A stretch of DNA of 60,011 nt from assembly GCA_017624915.1 (NCBI GenBank), contig JAGAMC010000041.1, positions 1 through 60,011 of the forward strand, in the 5' to 3' direction. The position numbers were made by a program, and so were the translations under genes. Under the pieces are notes generated by a model, which saw only the letters and a program-made list of their open reading frames with translations, was not told the origin of the DNA and ran no database searches. This document shows, in pieces, positions 42,247 through 50,166 of the stretch. The DNA comes from Oscillospiraceae bacterium. GTDB taxonomy: Bacteria > Bacillota > Clostridia > Oscillospirales > Oscillospiraceae. Position 1 is the first letter of the stretch. Each line of letters opens with the position of its first letter.

Positions 42247-43314
42247 ATGCAAGAGATCAAAATTACCCGCGCTGCCACTCTGAAGGAAAAGCCCGAGGCT
42301 TCCTCTCTGGTTTTCGGCAAGTACATGACCGACCATATGTTCATCGTGGACTATGACGAGGGTCAGGGCTGGCACGATGCCCGCATCGTCCCCTACGGTC
42401 CTCTGCAGATCGACCCAGCTTCCAAGGTCCTCCACTACGGCGAGGAGATCTTCGAGGGCATGAAGGCCTACCGCACTGCCGACGGTTCCATTCAGCTGTT
42501 CCGCCCCGACTGCAATATCCAGCGTCTGAACGACTCCGCCGACCGTCTGTGCCTGCCCAATATCCCCTACGAGCTGGCTCTGGCCGGCATCGTGGAGCTG
42601 GTCAAGCTGGAGCAGGACTGGGTCCCCTACGAGAAGGACACCTCTTTGTATATCCGTCCCTTCATGATCGGCATTGACCCCGCTCTGGGTGTCCATTCCT
42701 CCCACCACGTGCAGTACATCGTCATCGTCTGCCCCGTGGGCGCCTACTATCCCGAGGGTCTGAACCCCGTCAAGATCTACATCGAGGACGAGGATGTCCG
42801 CGCCGTCAAGGGCGGCACCGGCATGGCCAAGACCGGCGGCAACTACGCCGCCTCCCTGCGCGCCGGCAACCGGGCCGAAAAGCGCGGCTACTCCCAGGTC
42901 CTGTGGCTGGACGGCGTGCACCGCAAGTATATTGAAGAGGTCGGCGCCATGAACGTCATGTTCAAGGTCGGCGGCAAGATCCTCACCCCCGACCTGAACG
43001 GTTCCGTTCTGCCCGGCATCACCCGCCGCTCCTGCATCCAGCTGCTCCGTGACTGGGGCTACGAGGTAGAGGAGCGCCGCATCTCCGCCGAAGAGCTGTT
43101 CGAGGCCGCCAAGAACGGCACTCTGGAAGAGGGCTGGGGCACCGGCACCGCCGCTGTCATCTCCCCCATCGGCGAGCTGGCCGAGGGCGACGAGAAGGTC
43201 ATCATCAACGGCGGCAAGATCGGCCCCGTCACCCAGCGTCTGTACGACGAGCTGACCGGCATCCAGTGGGGCCGTCAGGCTGACCCCCACGGCTGGGTCA
43301 TGAAGATCATCTGA
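42247..43314 (+). CDS. ilvE: branched-chain amino acid aminotransferase
   Basis: PLP-dependent fold-type IV aminotransferase for the last step of Val, Leu and Ile synthesis. Landmarks are HYGEEIFEGMKAYR, RPFMIG, GGTGMAKTGGNYAASL, the catalytic-Lys neighbourhood (QVLWLDGVHRKYIEEVG) and the EGWGTGTAAVISPIG cofactor region. Length 355 is usual. It is a single-gene unit with its own promoter and terminator. The codon choice is the most strongly biased in the window, suggesting high expression. Confidence 0.97.
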   Translation: MQEIKITRAATLKEKPEASSLVFGKYMTDHMFIVDYDEGQGWHDARIVPYGPLQIDPASKVLHYGEEIFEGMKAYRTADGSIQLFRPDCNIQRLNDSADRLCLPNIPYELALAGIVELVKLEQDWVPYEKDTSLYIRPFMIGIDPALGVHSSHHVQYIVIVCPVGAYYPEGLNPVKIYIEDEDVRAVKGGTGMAKTGGNYAASLRAGNRAEKRGYSQVLWLDGVHRKYIEEVGAMNVMFKVGGKILTPDLNGSVLPGITRRSCIQLLRDWGYEVEERRISAEELFEAAKNGTLEEGWGTGTAAVISPIGELAEGDEKVIINGGKIGPVTQRLYDELTGIQWGRQADPHGWVMKII

Positions 43315-43328
43315 TTTCACCATCTTTT

Positions 43329-43361
43329 GCGGGGCCGGCAAACTGCCGGCCCCGCGTTTTT
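43329..43361 (+). terminator. ilvE terminator
   Basis: 12-bp stem GCGGGGCCGGCA/TGCCGGCCCCGC and GTTTTT. Confidence 0.92.
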
Positions 43362-43379
43362 CAAAAAGGAGCTTTCACT

Positions 43380-43841
43380 ATGGTCACTATGGCACAGCGC
43401 ATTGAGGCGCTCCGCACCGAACAAAACCTGTCCCGCCCTGCACTGGCCGCCGCTCTGGGCCTGCCCCGCACCGCCATCGAAAAGTTCGAGACCGGCCGTC
43501 AGACCCCTTCCAAGGATCAGCAGGAGAAGCTGGCGGGCTTCTTCGGCGTGTCCGTTTTCTACCTGCGGGGCGAGAGCGATGACCGTACCACCCAGCGCAC
43601 CTGGATGGATATGGCCTACGCCCAGAACGACGAACCCGTCCCTGCTTACACGCCCAAAAAGGCAAAGCCCGCGCCCCAGAGCACCGCTCCCATGCCGGAG
43701 GGCGGCACCGTCTTTGACGCGGTACTGCAGTCCAAAGGCTTTCAGGACCTGCTTCGCACCGCCGTGCTGGACGCTCTGCGCTCCCCCGAGGGGCAGGACC
43801 TGCTCACCCAGGCCATCCGAAAAGAGCTTGGCCGCCGCTGA
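43380..43841 (+). CDS. XRE-family helix-turn-helix protein
   Basis: A 153-residue protein with an N-terminal HTH_3 domain (IEALRTEQNLSRPALAAALG, then RTAIEKFETGRQTP) of the Cro/C1 type and a C-terminal ~70 residues without recognisable fold: a Pro-rich linker followed by two predicted helices (about 108-152). The start has AGGAG eight bases ahead. It lies 19 bases after the ilvE terminator, so any transcription depends on read-through or an unseen promoter. The regulated genes are unknown. Confidence 0.8.
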   Translation: MVTMAQRIEALRTEQNLSRPALAAALGLPRTAIEKFETGRQTPSKDQQEKLAGFFGVSVFYLRGESDDRTTQRTWMDMAYAQNDEPVPAYTPKKAKPAPQSTAPMPEGGTVFDAVLQSKGFQDLLRTAVLDALRSPEGQDLLTQAIRKELGRR

Positions 43842-43846
43842 GAACG

Positions 43847-43882
43847 AAAGAAGCACGCAGATGCATCTGCGTGCTTCTTTTT
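43847..43882. terminator. bidirectional terminator
   Basis: Perfect 17-bp inverted repeat (AAAGAAGCACGCAGATG and complement) with T-runs, between the XRE and metallopeptidase genes. Confidence 0.92.
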
Positions 43883-44258
43883 ATCCTTCTTCGTATTCCG
43901 CCAGTGCTTCCCGCAGAAACTCCGCATCCGCGTCGTCCAGGGCGTGGAGCATGGCGGTGTCCTCCAGATGGTGGGTAAACTCATGGGCCACGGTGGCAAA
44001 GATCTCGTCCAGCCAGACCTCCTCATCCTCCCCGGCCAGCAGAGCGGCAAAGGAGCCGTAGTACAGCAGGATATACCGTCCCAGCATATCGTGGCAGTAC
44101 TCCCCCATGATGTACATCTCGCCGGGCGGAAACTCCGGGTCTGGCATTCCCTTTTCCTCCAGCTGGATGCCGCCGTCCAGCCCCTCAAAGAACGCATCGG
44201 GGAACTCCGCCGCCACCTGTTCCAGCATATCTCCCATCTGTTCATAGGTGGGTATCAC
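43881..44258 (-). CDS. metallopeptidase-family protein (minigluzincin-like)
   Basis: A small zincin-fold protein recognised by VAHEFTHHLE (HExxH) near residue 96, preceded by the family's MYIMGEYCHDMLGRYILLYYGSF. The second half supplies a third metal ligand candidate in EALAEYEE. The start at the GTG is preferred: a longer frame's ATG abuts the stem of the upstream terminator and lacks a Shine-Dalgarno, while AAGGAG precedes the GTG by nine bases. At 125 residues it fits the one-domain metallopeptidase family (COG3824); the biological role is unknown. Confidence 0.8.
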   Translation of the reverse strand: MIPTYEQMGDMLEQVAAEFPDAFFEGLDGGIQLEEKGMPDPEFPPGEMYIMGEYCHDMLGRYILLYYGSFAALLAGEDEEVWLDEIFATVAHEFTHHLEDTAMLHALDDADAEFLREALAEYEEG

Positions 44259-44278
44259 AGACCATCTCTCCTTCATAA

Positions 44279-44310
44279 AAAATGCGGCCTGCTGACGCAG
44301 GCCGCATTTT
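44279..44310 (-). terminator. terminator of the efp-CD1247-like unit
   Basis: 14-bp stem AAAATGCGGCCTGC and complement, TGAC loop, T6 run on the minus strand. Confidence 0.9.
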
Positions 44311-44318
44311 CATGCTTG

Positions 44319-44717
44319 TTATTCGTCCTCCGTGCAGATGTCGTCAGACAGATCCAGAGAGAACTTCTCCTCGCAGTTGGGGCACTGGACCACGCCCTCG
44401 GACAGAGCGTCCTCATCAATGACCAGAGGCTCCTCACAGTTGGGGCACTCCACCTCGAAGAAGTCCTCGTCCTCATCCTCGTAATCCTCGTCGTCGCCAT
44501 AGACGATGTCTTCCACGTCGGCCAGATCGTCGGACAGAACGTCGATCTCCTCGCCCAAATCCAGATCGTTCTCCTCCAGATCCTCAATGGACATGGCCAC
44601 TTCCTCCAGGATGCCGATCATCACGGAGATCAGCTTGCCCTCCTTGGACTTTTCGGTGTCCAGATCAAGGCCCTCGGCCAGCCCCTTCAGATACGCAACT
44701 TTCTCAGAAATAGTCAT
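44319..44717 (-). CDS. CD1247 N-terminal-domain zinc-ribbon protein
   Basis: A 132-residue acidic protein. The N-terminal KVAYLKGLAEGLDLD segment through ISVMIGILEEVA matches the CD1247 N-terminal domain of clostridial proteins. An acidic stretch of Asp/Glu (about 70-85) follows, then a zinc ribbon with two CPNCEE pairs. The start is the ATG seven bases after GGAGG; a longer frame would run across the repeat upstream. Function is unknown; similar architecture suggests a small regulatory or scaffolding protein. Confidence 0.85.
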   Translation of the reverse strand: MTISEKVAYLKGLAEGLDLDTEKSKEGKLISVMIGILEEVAMSIEDLEENDLDLGEEIDVLSDDLADVEDIVYGDDEDYEDEDEDFFEVECPNCEEPLVIDEDALSEGVVQCPNCEEKFSLDLSDDICTEDE

Positions 44718-44750
44718 GGGAATTCCTCCTTTGATGTCAGTGTTGCCCGC

Positions 44751-44784
44751 GCTCACAACGACTCGGACGCTTAGCTTATCACGC
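44751..44784. repeat. direct repeat copy 1
   Basis: GCTCACAACG-A-CTCGGACGC followed by TTAGC and TCACGC. It matches 44883-44916 with about four mismatches over 34 bases, including positions equivalent to the efp stop and last codons, although no efp gene is attached here. Confidence 0.75.
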
Positions 44785-44882
44785 CTCGCCTGTTCCCGAC
44801 GCGCGGCTTCCCTGCGACTCGGAACACAAACAGCAAACTGCGTTTGCTTGGTTTGCATTCCTCACTCCGGTCCATCCGCGCT

Positions 44883-44916
44883 GCTCACAACGGCTCGGAC
44901 GCTTAGCCCTTCACGC
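44883..44916. repeat. direct repeat copy 2 (contains the efp end)
   Basis: Copy 2 of the repeat; its TTA is the stop codon of efp. The 98 bases between the copies contain a GCAAAC-GCA-GTTTGC hairpin and an inverted TGTTCC/GGAACA pair. This is the content of the 185-base gap between the two genes. Confidence 0.75.
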
Positions 44917-45472
44917 GCTCCAGATACTCGCCGGTGCGGGTGTCGATCTTGATCTTGTCGCCCTCGTTGATGAACAGGGGGACCTTGATCTCAGCGCCGG
45001 TCTCCAGAGTGGCGGGCTTGGTCACGTTGGTGGCGGTGTTGCCGGCAAAGCCGGGCTCGGTCTCGGTAATGACCAGATCCACAAAGTTGGGAGCTTCCAC
45101 ACCGAACACGCTGCCCTTATAGGACATGACCTTGCACATCTCTTCCTCTTTGACAAAGCGGAACGCGTCGCCCAGCAGGTCCTTGCCGATGGGCAGCATG
45201 TCGAAGCTCTCCATATCCATGAAGTAGTACAGATCGCCGTCGTTATAGCTGTACTGCATCTCCTTGCGCTCCACGAAAGCCTGCTCGAACTTGGCGGTGG
45301 GGTTGAAAGAGGTCTCGGTCACGCCGCCGGTAATAATGTTTCTCATCTTGGTGCGCACAAAAGCGGCACCCTTGCCGGGCTTAACGTGCTGGAACTCGAC
45401 CACCTGCATGACCTTACCGTCCATTTCAAAGGTAACGCCGTTACGGAAATCACTGGCAGAAATCATTGCCAT
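44903..45472 (-). CDS. efp: elongation factor P
   Basis: Translation factor that relieves ribosome stalling on polyproline stretches. The KOW-like N-terminal domain begins [16 protein letters not shown], includes [17 protein letters not shown] (with the loop Lys that is modified in some bacteria), and is followed by the two OB domains ([34 protein letters not shown]). Length 189 is normal. The ATG nine bases after GGAGG (MAMISASD) was chosen. It has its own promoter but follows the Xaa-Pro peptidase gene, as in many Firmicutes. Confidence 0.97.
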   Translation of the reverse strand: MAMISASDFRNGVTFEMDGKVMQVVEFQHVKPGKGAAFVRTKMRNIITGGVTETSFNPTAKFEQAFVERKEMQYSYNDGDLYYFMDMESFDMLPIGKDLLGDAFRFVKEEEMCKVMSYKGSVFGVEAPNFVDLVITETEPGFAGNTATNVTKPATLETGAEIKVPLFINEGDKIKIDTRTGEYLERVKG

Positions 45473-45510
45473 AGGAATCATCCTCCAAATATTTATAGTT
45501 TAGCTGATTT

Positions 45511-45539
45511 ATTTTACCCTATTCCCCCCGCTTTGGCAA
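45511..45539 (-). promoter_or_regulatory. efp promoter
   Basis: TTGCCA and TAAAAT on the minus strand with a 17-base spacer. Confidence 0.65.
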
Positions 45540-45590
45540 GGGGTTTGAATTGGGATTTGTTCCAAAAGGTCGGTTTTTTTGCGGTGTTTT

Positions 45591-46655
45591 TTATAAAACG
45601 ATCAGTTCCTTGGGGGACGCGGTGATATTTTCACAGCCGTTCGGGGTCAAAATGAGCACATCCTCGATGCGCACACCGAACTTTCCGGGCAGATAGATGC
45701 CCGGTTCTGCGGACACCACCGCACCCGACGGCATGATCCGCCCCTCGCCGGGAGAGAAGTTAGGGCCTTCGTGCACCTCAAGCCCCAGTGAGTGCCCGAA
45801 GCTGTGTCCGAAATACGCTCCGTAGCCCGCCGCCTCAATGACCTGCCGGGCGGCGGCGTCCACCTGCCTGCCCTCCACGCCGGCCCGCGCCGCGGCAATA
45901 CCAGCCTTCTGTGCCCGCAGCACAGTTTCGTATACCGTCCTCATCTCCTGCGTGGGCCCGCCCACCGCCACGGTCCGGGTCATGTCCGAGCAATAGCCCT
46001 CGTACACACAGCCAAAATCCATGGTGACGAACATCCCCCGCTCAATGACGGTATCCCCCGGCACCGCGTGTGGCATGGAGCCGTTGGCTCCCGCCGCCAC
46101 GATGGGGTCAAAGGAGGGCCGGGAGCCGCCCAGCCGCATCATGTCGTATACAAGCCGCGCCGCCACCTCCCGTTCGGTCATGCCGGGTCGGATGAAGTCC
46201 AGAATATTGGCAAACACCCGGTCGGTAATGGCCTGTGCCTTTTTCATCAGGGCCAGTTCCTTTTCGTCCTTGGCCGCCCGCAGGCCGCTGATCAGCCCGG
46301 AGGCGGGCACAAGGGTGCAGGGCAATGCCTCTTCATAGACGGTCAGCTCATCCACGCTCATGCTGCCGCCCTCAAAGCCCACAGTGGCCAGCCCCAGCTT
46401 TTCGATCACTTCCGCCGCCAGCGTCCGATGTCCGCGCCCCGCGCCCACGCAGTCAATGTGCACGTTCGAGATCTGCCTGTTGGCCGCCTCAATGTATCTG
46501 GAATCGGTGAAGTACCAGCAGCCTTCCCCACAGATCAGGGCCAGCCCCTCACCGTGAAAGCCCAGAGCATAGCGCTCCCCGGCCTCGCTTGTGACCAACA
46601 TGGCGTCGATGCCGTATTCCGGCAGTTTTGCGGCGATCTGTCTGATATGGTTCAT
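45591..46655 (-). CDS. M24 Xaa-Pro dipeptidase/aminopeptidase
   Basis: A cytoplasmic metallopeptidase removing residues ahead of proline. The creatinase N-domain is followed by the pita-bread domain; the two-metal ligands are seen in FVTMDFGCVYEGYCSDMTRT (both Asp), the FGHSFGHSLGLEVHEGP His, and the GAVVSAEPGIYLPG and VRIEDVL Glu residues. Length 354 is normal. The ATG overlaps the stop of the barrel gene upstream (ATGA). The yqeG-peptidase-efp order is a familiar Firmicutes arrangement. Confidence 0.95.
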   Translation of the reverse strand: MNHIRQIAAKLPEYGIDAMLVTSEAGERYALGFHGEGLALICGEGCWYFTDSRYIEAANRQISNVHIDCVGAGRGHRTLAAEVIEKLGLATVGFEGGSMSVDELTVYEEALPCTLVPASGLISGLRAAKDEKELALMKKAQAITDRVFANILDFIRPGMTEREVAARLVYDMMRLGGSRPSFDPIVAAGANGSMPHAVPGDTVIERGMFVTMDFGCVYEGYCSDMTRTVAVGGPTQEMRTVYETVLRAQKAGIAAARAGVEGRQVDAAARQVIEAAGYGAYFGHSFGHSLGLEVHEGPNFSPGEGRIMPSGAVVSAEPGIYLPGKFGVRIEDVLILTPNGCENITASPKELIVL

Positions 46656-47515
46656 GGTCTCATCTCCTCAAGGAAGCCCTGATATATCCGCTTCATAGTC
46701 AGCGCGTCCCGGGCCTGTGTCCCCGCGCTCTCGCAGATAAAGGTGGGGCTCCATCCCCGTCGGGCGATCTGCTGGGCAAGAGGTGTCCAGTCCGGTCCGT
46801 ATCCGCCGCTCTCGTCAAAGGTGCGGTGGCACTTCTCCCCGCCGTTTGGGGTAAATTCAATGTGTGAGAAGTGGCTGTGGAATCGGCTTGCCCGCTGCTC
46901 ACCCAGTTCCGCCTTCATCCGGTCAAGGATCCGTTCCATGGCCCGCTGTCCATCGTCCGCACCCAGAGACCGGGCGTACAGGTGTCCGAAATCCACACAG
47001 GGTACCAGCCGCTCATCCAGTCCGCACAGGGCCAGCACCTCGTCCAGATCGCCCAGCTGATTGATCTTGCCCATGGTCTCCGGGCACAGGGTCAGCTGTC
47101 CAAATCCCATGTCGTCACAGACGGTGAGAATATACTTCAGCGAACGCAGGGCGATGTCCAGCGCCTCCCGGCGGCTGCGCTTCATCAGCGCCCCGGAGTG
47201 GATGATCACCCGCCGGGCGCCCATCTGTGACGCCGCAAGGCAGGCTCCCGTAATATACCCCGTGGTCTTTTTCAGACTGTCCGGGTCCGGGTTTGCAAGG
47301 TTGATGAAATAAGGCGCGTGCAGGGACAGGGCTATGCCGCACTCAGCGGCGTTCTTTCCCACCGCCCGAGCTGTCTCCTCCCCCACGTGCACGCCCTTTC
47401 CGCACTGGTATTCATAGCAGTCAAGTCCCAGCTCCTTCAGCCAGCGGGGCGCGTCGGCAGAGGACTTGTATGGAAAGTTCTGCGCGTTGCCCGCAGGTCC
47501 GAACAGCGCGCTCAC
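46652..47515 (-). CDS. endonuclease IV-like TIM-barrel protein
   Basis: A 287-residue xylose-isomerase-like TIM barrel related to AP endonuclease IV. Likely metal ligands are His in LSLHAPY, His in VIIHSG, Glu in CPETMGK, and the CVDFGHLYAR, HSHFSHIEF and ICESAG positions. These are the positions used by Nfo for its three zinc ions. It may act on abasic sites but is divergent from classical Nfo. The GTG start overlaps the yqeG stop (GTGA), and it is itself overlapped by the peptidase gene. Confidence 0.85.
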   Translation of the reverse strand: MSALFGPAGNAQNFPYKSSADAPRWLKELGLDCYEYQCGKGVHVGEETARAVGKNAAECGIALSLHAPYFINLANPDPDSLKKTTGYITGACLAASQMGARRVIIHSGALMKRSRREALDIALRSLKYILTVCDDMGFGQLTLCPETMGKINQLGDLDEVLALCGLDERLVPCVDFGHLYARSLGADDGQRAMERILDRMKAELGEQRASRFHSHFSHIEFTPNGGEKCHRTFDESGGYGPDWTPLAQQIARRGWSPTFICESAGTQARDALTMKRIYQGFLEEMRP

Positions 47516-48018
47516 AGCTTACCTCTTTTCTGCCCCACAAGGCGGAATGGGGTCTCGATCCAATAGCGGACATAGCGCCCGGGATTGCCCGCCAGCCGGA
47601 TGGGCCGCACCAGCAGTGTGGTCACGCCGGAGCGGTTGCCGCCCAGAATATCCGTGAAGATCTGGTCGCCCACGATAGCGGTCTGCTCCGGAGTCCGGCC
47701 GGTTTGCTCCATGGCCTTGAGAAAGCCTTCCCGCCCGGGCTTGCCCGCGTGTCCGATCACAGGGATGCCCAGCCGGGCGGCAAACTCCTGCGGCCTGCCC
47801 GGCTTGCGGCTGTTGGACAGCAGGAACAGTTCCACCCCCGCCGCCGCAAGTTCATCCCGCCATGCCCGCAGCTGTCCGGTTGGCTCTGTGACCTTATAGG
47901 GTACCAGCGTGTTGTCCAGATCGGCCAGCAGCAGCCTGATCCCCCGGTCTGTCAGCTCGGACGGACGAATATCCAGAACGCTTTCAAAAAACCCATCCGG
48001 AAAGAGGGAGAAGGCCAT
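47512..48018 (-). CDS. YqeG-type HAD phosphatase
   Basis: A HAD-superfamily IIIA phosphatase of the YqeG family. The nucleophile motif is ADLDNTLVPY, motif II LLSNSRK, the conserved Lys in GKPGREGFLKAM and motif IV GDQIFTDILGGN. Length 168 is typical. The ATG follows AAGGAGG by eight bases. It leads a translationally coupled operon with the barrel and peptidase genes. In Bacillus a homologue lies beside ribosome-assembly genes; a substrate is not established. Confidence 0.93.
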   Translation of the reverse strand: MAFSLFPDGFFESVLDIRPSELTDRGIRLLLADLDNTLVPYKVTEPTGQLRAWRDELAAAGVELFLLSNSRKPGRPQEFAARLGIPVIGHAGKPGREGFLKAMEQTGRTPEQTAIVGDQIFTDILGGNRSGVTTLLVRPIRLAGNPGRYVRYWIETPFRLVGQKRGKL

Positions 48019-48067
48019 TTCGTCATCCTCCTTGTTCTGCCCCGAAGGGCGCAGTCATAGTAATGGA

Positions 48068-48096
48068 AGTATAACATCTTTTTAATTCTCGGACAA
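48068..48096 (-). promoter_or_regulatory. yqeG operon promoter
   Basis: TTGTCC and TATACT on the minus strand with a 17-base spacer. Confidence 0.65.
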
Positions 48097-48108
48097 GGGG
48101 GCGTCTAT

Positions 48109-48894
48109 ATGCCGCTGGAAGAAATGCTGATCCTGACCACTCCTCCCGACCGCCTTGCGCAGGCCCGGCAGACCGGACTCACGCTGGGTCATATGGCCTA
48201 CCGGGTAGGCCGGGGGCCGCACCTGTTCCGCTCCGGAAATCCCACCCCTCTGCGGGGCGGCCTGATGGTGCTGGACGTCCGGGGCTTTGACGGCCGGGGA
48301 GAGCCGGGTCCGCTGTGTCAGCAGATCCTGCGCGAATGTTCCGCCCGGGGCTTTTCCGGGGTGATCTGCAGCTTTGAGGGCCGCCCCATGCCCCTGCTGG
48401 AGCGGGTGGTCACGGCGCTGGACGACCTGCTCCCCCGCAAAAAGCTGTCCCTCCATGTTCCGGAACTCTATGGTCTGTGCACAAACAATGCCGGGGTGCT
48501 CATTTCCTCCGCCCTGTCCGGCGGCTCTCTGGTCCAGCGGTTGGAGGAGGCCGCCCTGCGCTTTGGCGGCCCGGAGCGGCTGACCCTTTTGGTGGAACGG
48601 GTGGCGGAGGACTTCTTCCTCCCGTCGCCCAACGGCAGTGGGAGACCCCTCAGCCGGGAGGAGCTTGCCCGCCAGCTGCAGGAGCGCGCCCCCTCCGTCT
48701 TCTTCTCCAACGACCTGTGTGCCCGCTATTTCACCTACATGTCGCGGGAAAACGGCGCCCACTTTGTCCTGTTCGACGACGCCGTGAGCATCCGCAAAAA
48801 ACTGCAGACAGCCCATCGGCTGGGCATTCCCAAGGCCGTGCTGTCCCTGCCCGAGGCAGACGATCTTCTGGCCCGGCTGCTGGACAGAGAATAA
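48109..48894 (+). CDS. GH18-like barrel protein, catalytic Asp lost
   Basis: A 261-residue protein with a beta-barrel flavour. The segment GFSGVICSFEG resembles the catalytic strand of family 18 glycosidases (DGxDxDxE), keeping the final Glu but lacking the preceding Asp residues, and DDAVSIRKKLQTAHRLGIPKA resembles the last barrel strands of spore germination glycosidases. The assignment is tentative: it may be an inactive or substrate-shifted relative. No signal peptide is present. It stands alone, converging on htrA. Confidence 0.5.
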   Translation: MPLEEMLILTTPPDRLAQARQTGLTLGHMAYRVGRGPHLFRSGNPTPLRGGLMVLDVRGFDGRGEPGPLCQQILRECSARGFSGVICSFEGRPMPLLERVVTALDDLLPRKKLSLHVPELYGLCTNNAGVLISSALSGGSLVQRLEEAALRFGGPERLTLLVERVAEDFFLPSPNGSGRPLSREELARQLQERAPSVFFSNDLCARYFTYMSRENGAHFVLFDDAVSIRKKLQTAHRLGIPKAVLSLPEADDLLARLLDRE

Positions 48895-48908
48895 TTCTCC
48901 CGCAAGCA

Positions 48909-48934
48909 AAAGAGCCGCCTTCCGGCGGCTCTTT
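48909..48934. terminator. bidirectional terminator
   Basis: 11-bp stem AAGAGCCGCC/GGCGGCTCTT with TTCC loop, between the barrel gene and htrA. Confidence 0.8.
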
Positions 48935-48936
48935 CA

Positions 48937-50154
48937 TCATTCAAACAGCTGCGAATCCATCAGGACCACGTCCATATCAAAGCACCGGTCTCCTCGCTGT
49001 ACGGTGAGGGCAAGGCTGTCGCCCACACCCATAGGCTCCATAATCACCGTCAGGGCGGATCTGTTTGTGAGCGGAACTGAGTTGGCCGCGACAATAATAT
49101 CCCCAACCCGCAGCCCTTTCTGCCAGGCATCACTTTTCTTGTTCACTCCATCCACCCGCAGACCGGTATGAGGTTCGCTTTGAAACACTATCAGGATCCC
49201 GATGGCGGGACTTTTGGCTTCCCCTGCAGCGATCAGCTGGTCGGCGATCCCCTTTGCAAAGCGGGATGGAATGGCAAAACCCAGACCCTCAATGGTCTCG
49301 TAGCTGGACATCATCTTCATGGTGGTGATCCCAACCACCTGCCCCCGGTCGTTGATCAGCGCCCCGCCGGAATTGCCCGGATTGAGGGCCGCCGTAGTCT
49401 GGATCAGGGACATGGTCACCCCGTCCACATCCACACTGCGGTTGATGGCGGACACGATTCCCTGAGTCATGGTCCCCCGCAGGGTGCTTCCCAAGGGATT
49501 TCCGATGGCCACCACATTGTCGCCCACCTGCAGCTGTGCCGAATCGCTGAACCGGGCGGCGGGCAAGTCTTTCCCCTCCACTTTCAGCACAGCCAGATCC
49601 TGCCGGTCCGCCTTTCCCACCAGCTTGGCCTCCAGAACCGTATCATCATGGAGCACCACCTGAGCCGCGGACGCGCCCTCCAGAATGTGGGCGTTGGTCA
49701 GGATGTAACCGTCATCCGTCAGGATGATCCCGCTGCCCACATTGATGCCCTCGGCTGTGCGGGCCTGAATGTAAACTACATATGGGCTGCACCTTTCGTA
49801 GAGTTCCTGCAAAGTCAGCGTCTGCTCCGCCTTGGGCAGCAGGAGCATCTCCACCGTTTGATCCAGTGGGGCCCGGGGCATTTCAGCGCTCTGCTGTCCC
49901 GTCGGGCCGGTGGGGAGAAAGGGCATCCAGTCACCTGCCTGCTGCAGGGCCAACACCGCCATCACACCGGAACACACCATGATCAGCAGCAGGAATACGG
50001 TAAAGACCACCTTGCCGCGGCGTCTGCGCCGGGCCCGCTGTTTCTCCTTTTGAACCCGTGTGCGGTCCAGCCGAACGCACAGGCCCTCCGGCCGCTCCTG
50101 AGGTCTCTCCCATGTGCCGCCCTGCCACAGGTCATCCTTTCTTTCCTTATACAC
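48937..50154 (-). CDS. HtrA/DegP-like serine protease
   Basis: A membrane-anchored S1C protease with an N-terminal cytoplasmic basic region, one membrane helix (about 49-70), a trypsin-like domain (catalytic His in TNAHILEG, Asp in DRQDLAVLK, Ser in ALNPGNSGGAL) and a single PDZ domain (GLRVGDIIVAANSVPL). It degrades or holds misfolded proteins outside the membrane. The GTG start follows GGAGAGG. It lies 12 bases past the histidine kinase in an RR-HK-htrA operon, recalling CssRS control of htrA in B. subtilis. Confidence 0.93.
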   Translation of the reverse strand: MYKERKDDLWQGGTWERPQERPEGLCVRLDRTRVQKEKQRARRRRRGKVVFTVFLLLIMVCSGVMAVLALQQAGDWMPFLPTGPTGQQSAEMPRAPLDQTVEMLLLPKAEQTLTLQELYERCSPYVVYIQARTAEGINVGSGIILTDDGYILTNAHILEGASAAQVVLHDDTVLEAKLVGKADRQDLAVLKVEGKDLPAARFSDSAQLQVGDNVVAIGNPLGSTLRGTMTQGIVSAINRSVDVDGVTMSLIQTTAALNPGNSGGALINDRGQVVGITTMKMMSSYETIEGLGFAIPSRFAKGIADQLIAAGEAKSPAIGILIVFQSEPHTGLRVDGVNKKSDAWQKGLRVGDIIVAANSVPLTNRSALTVIMEPMGVGDSLALTVQRGDRCFDMDVVLMDSQLFE

Positions 50155-50166
50155 AGGTACCTCTCC

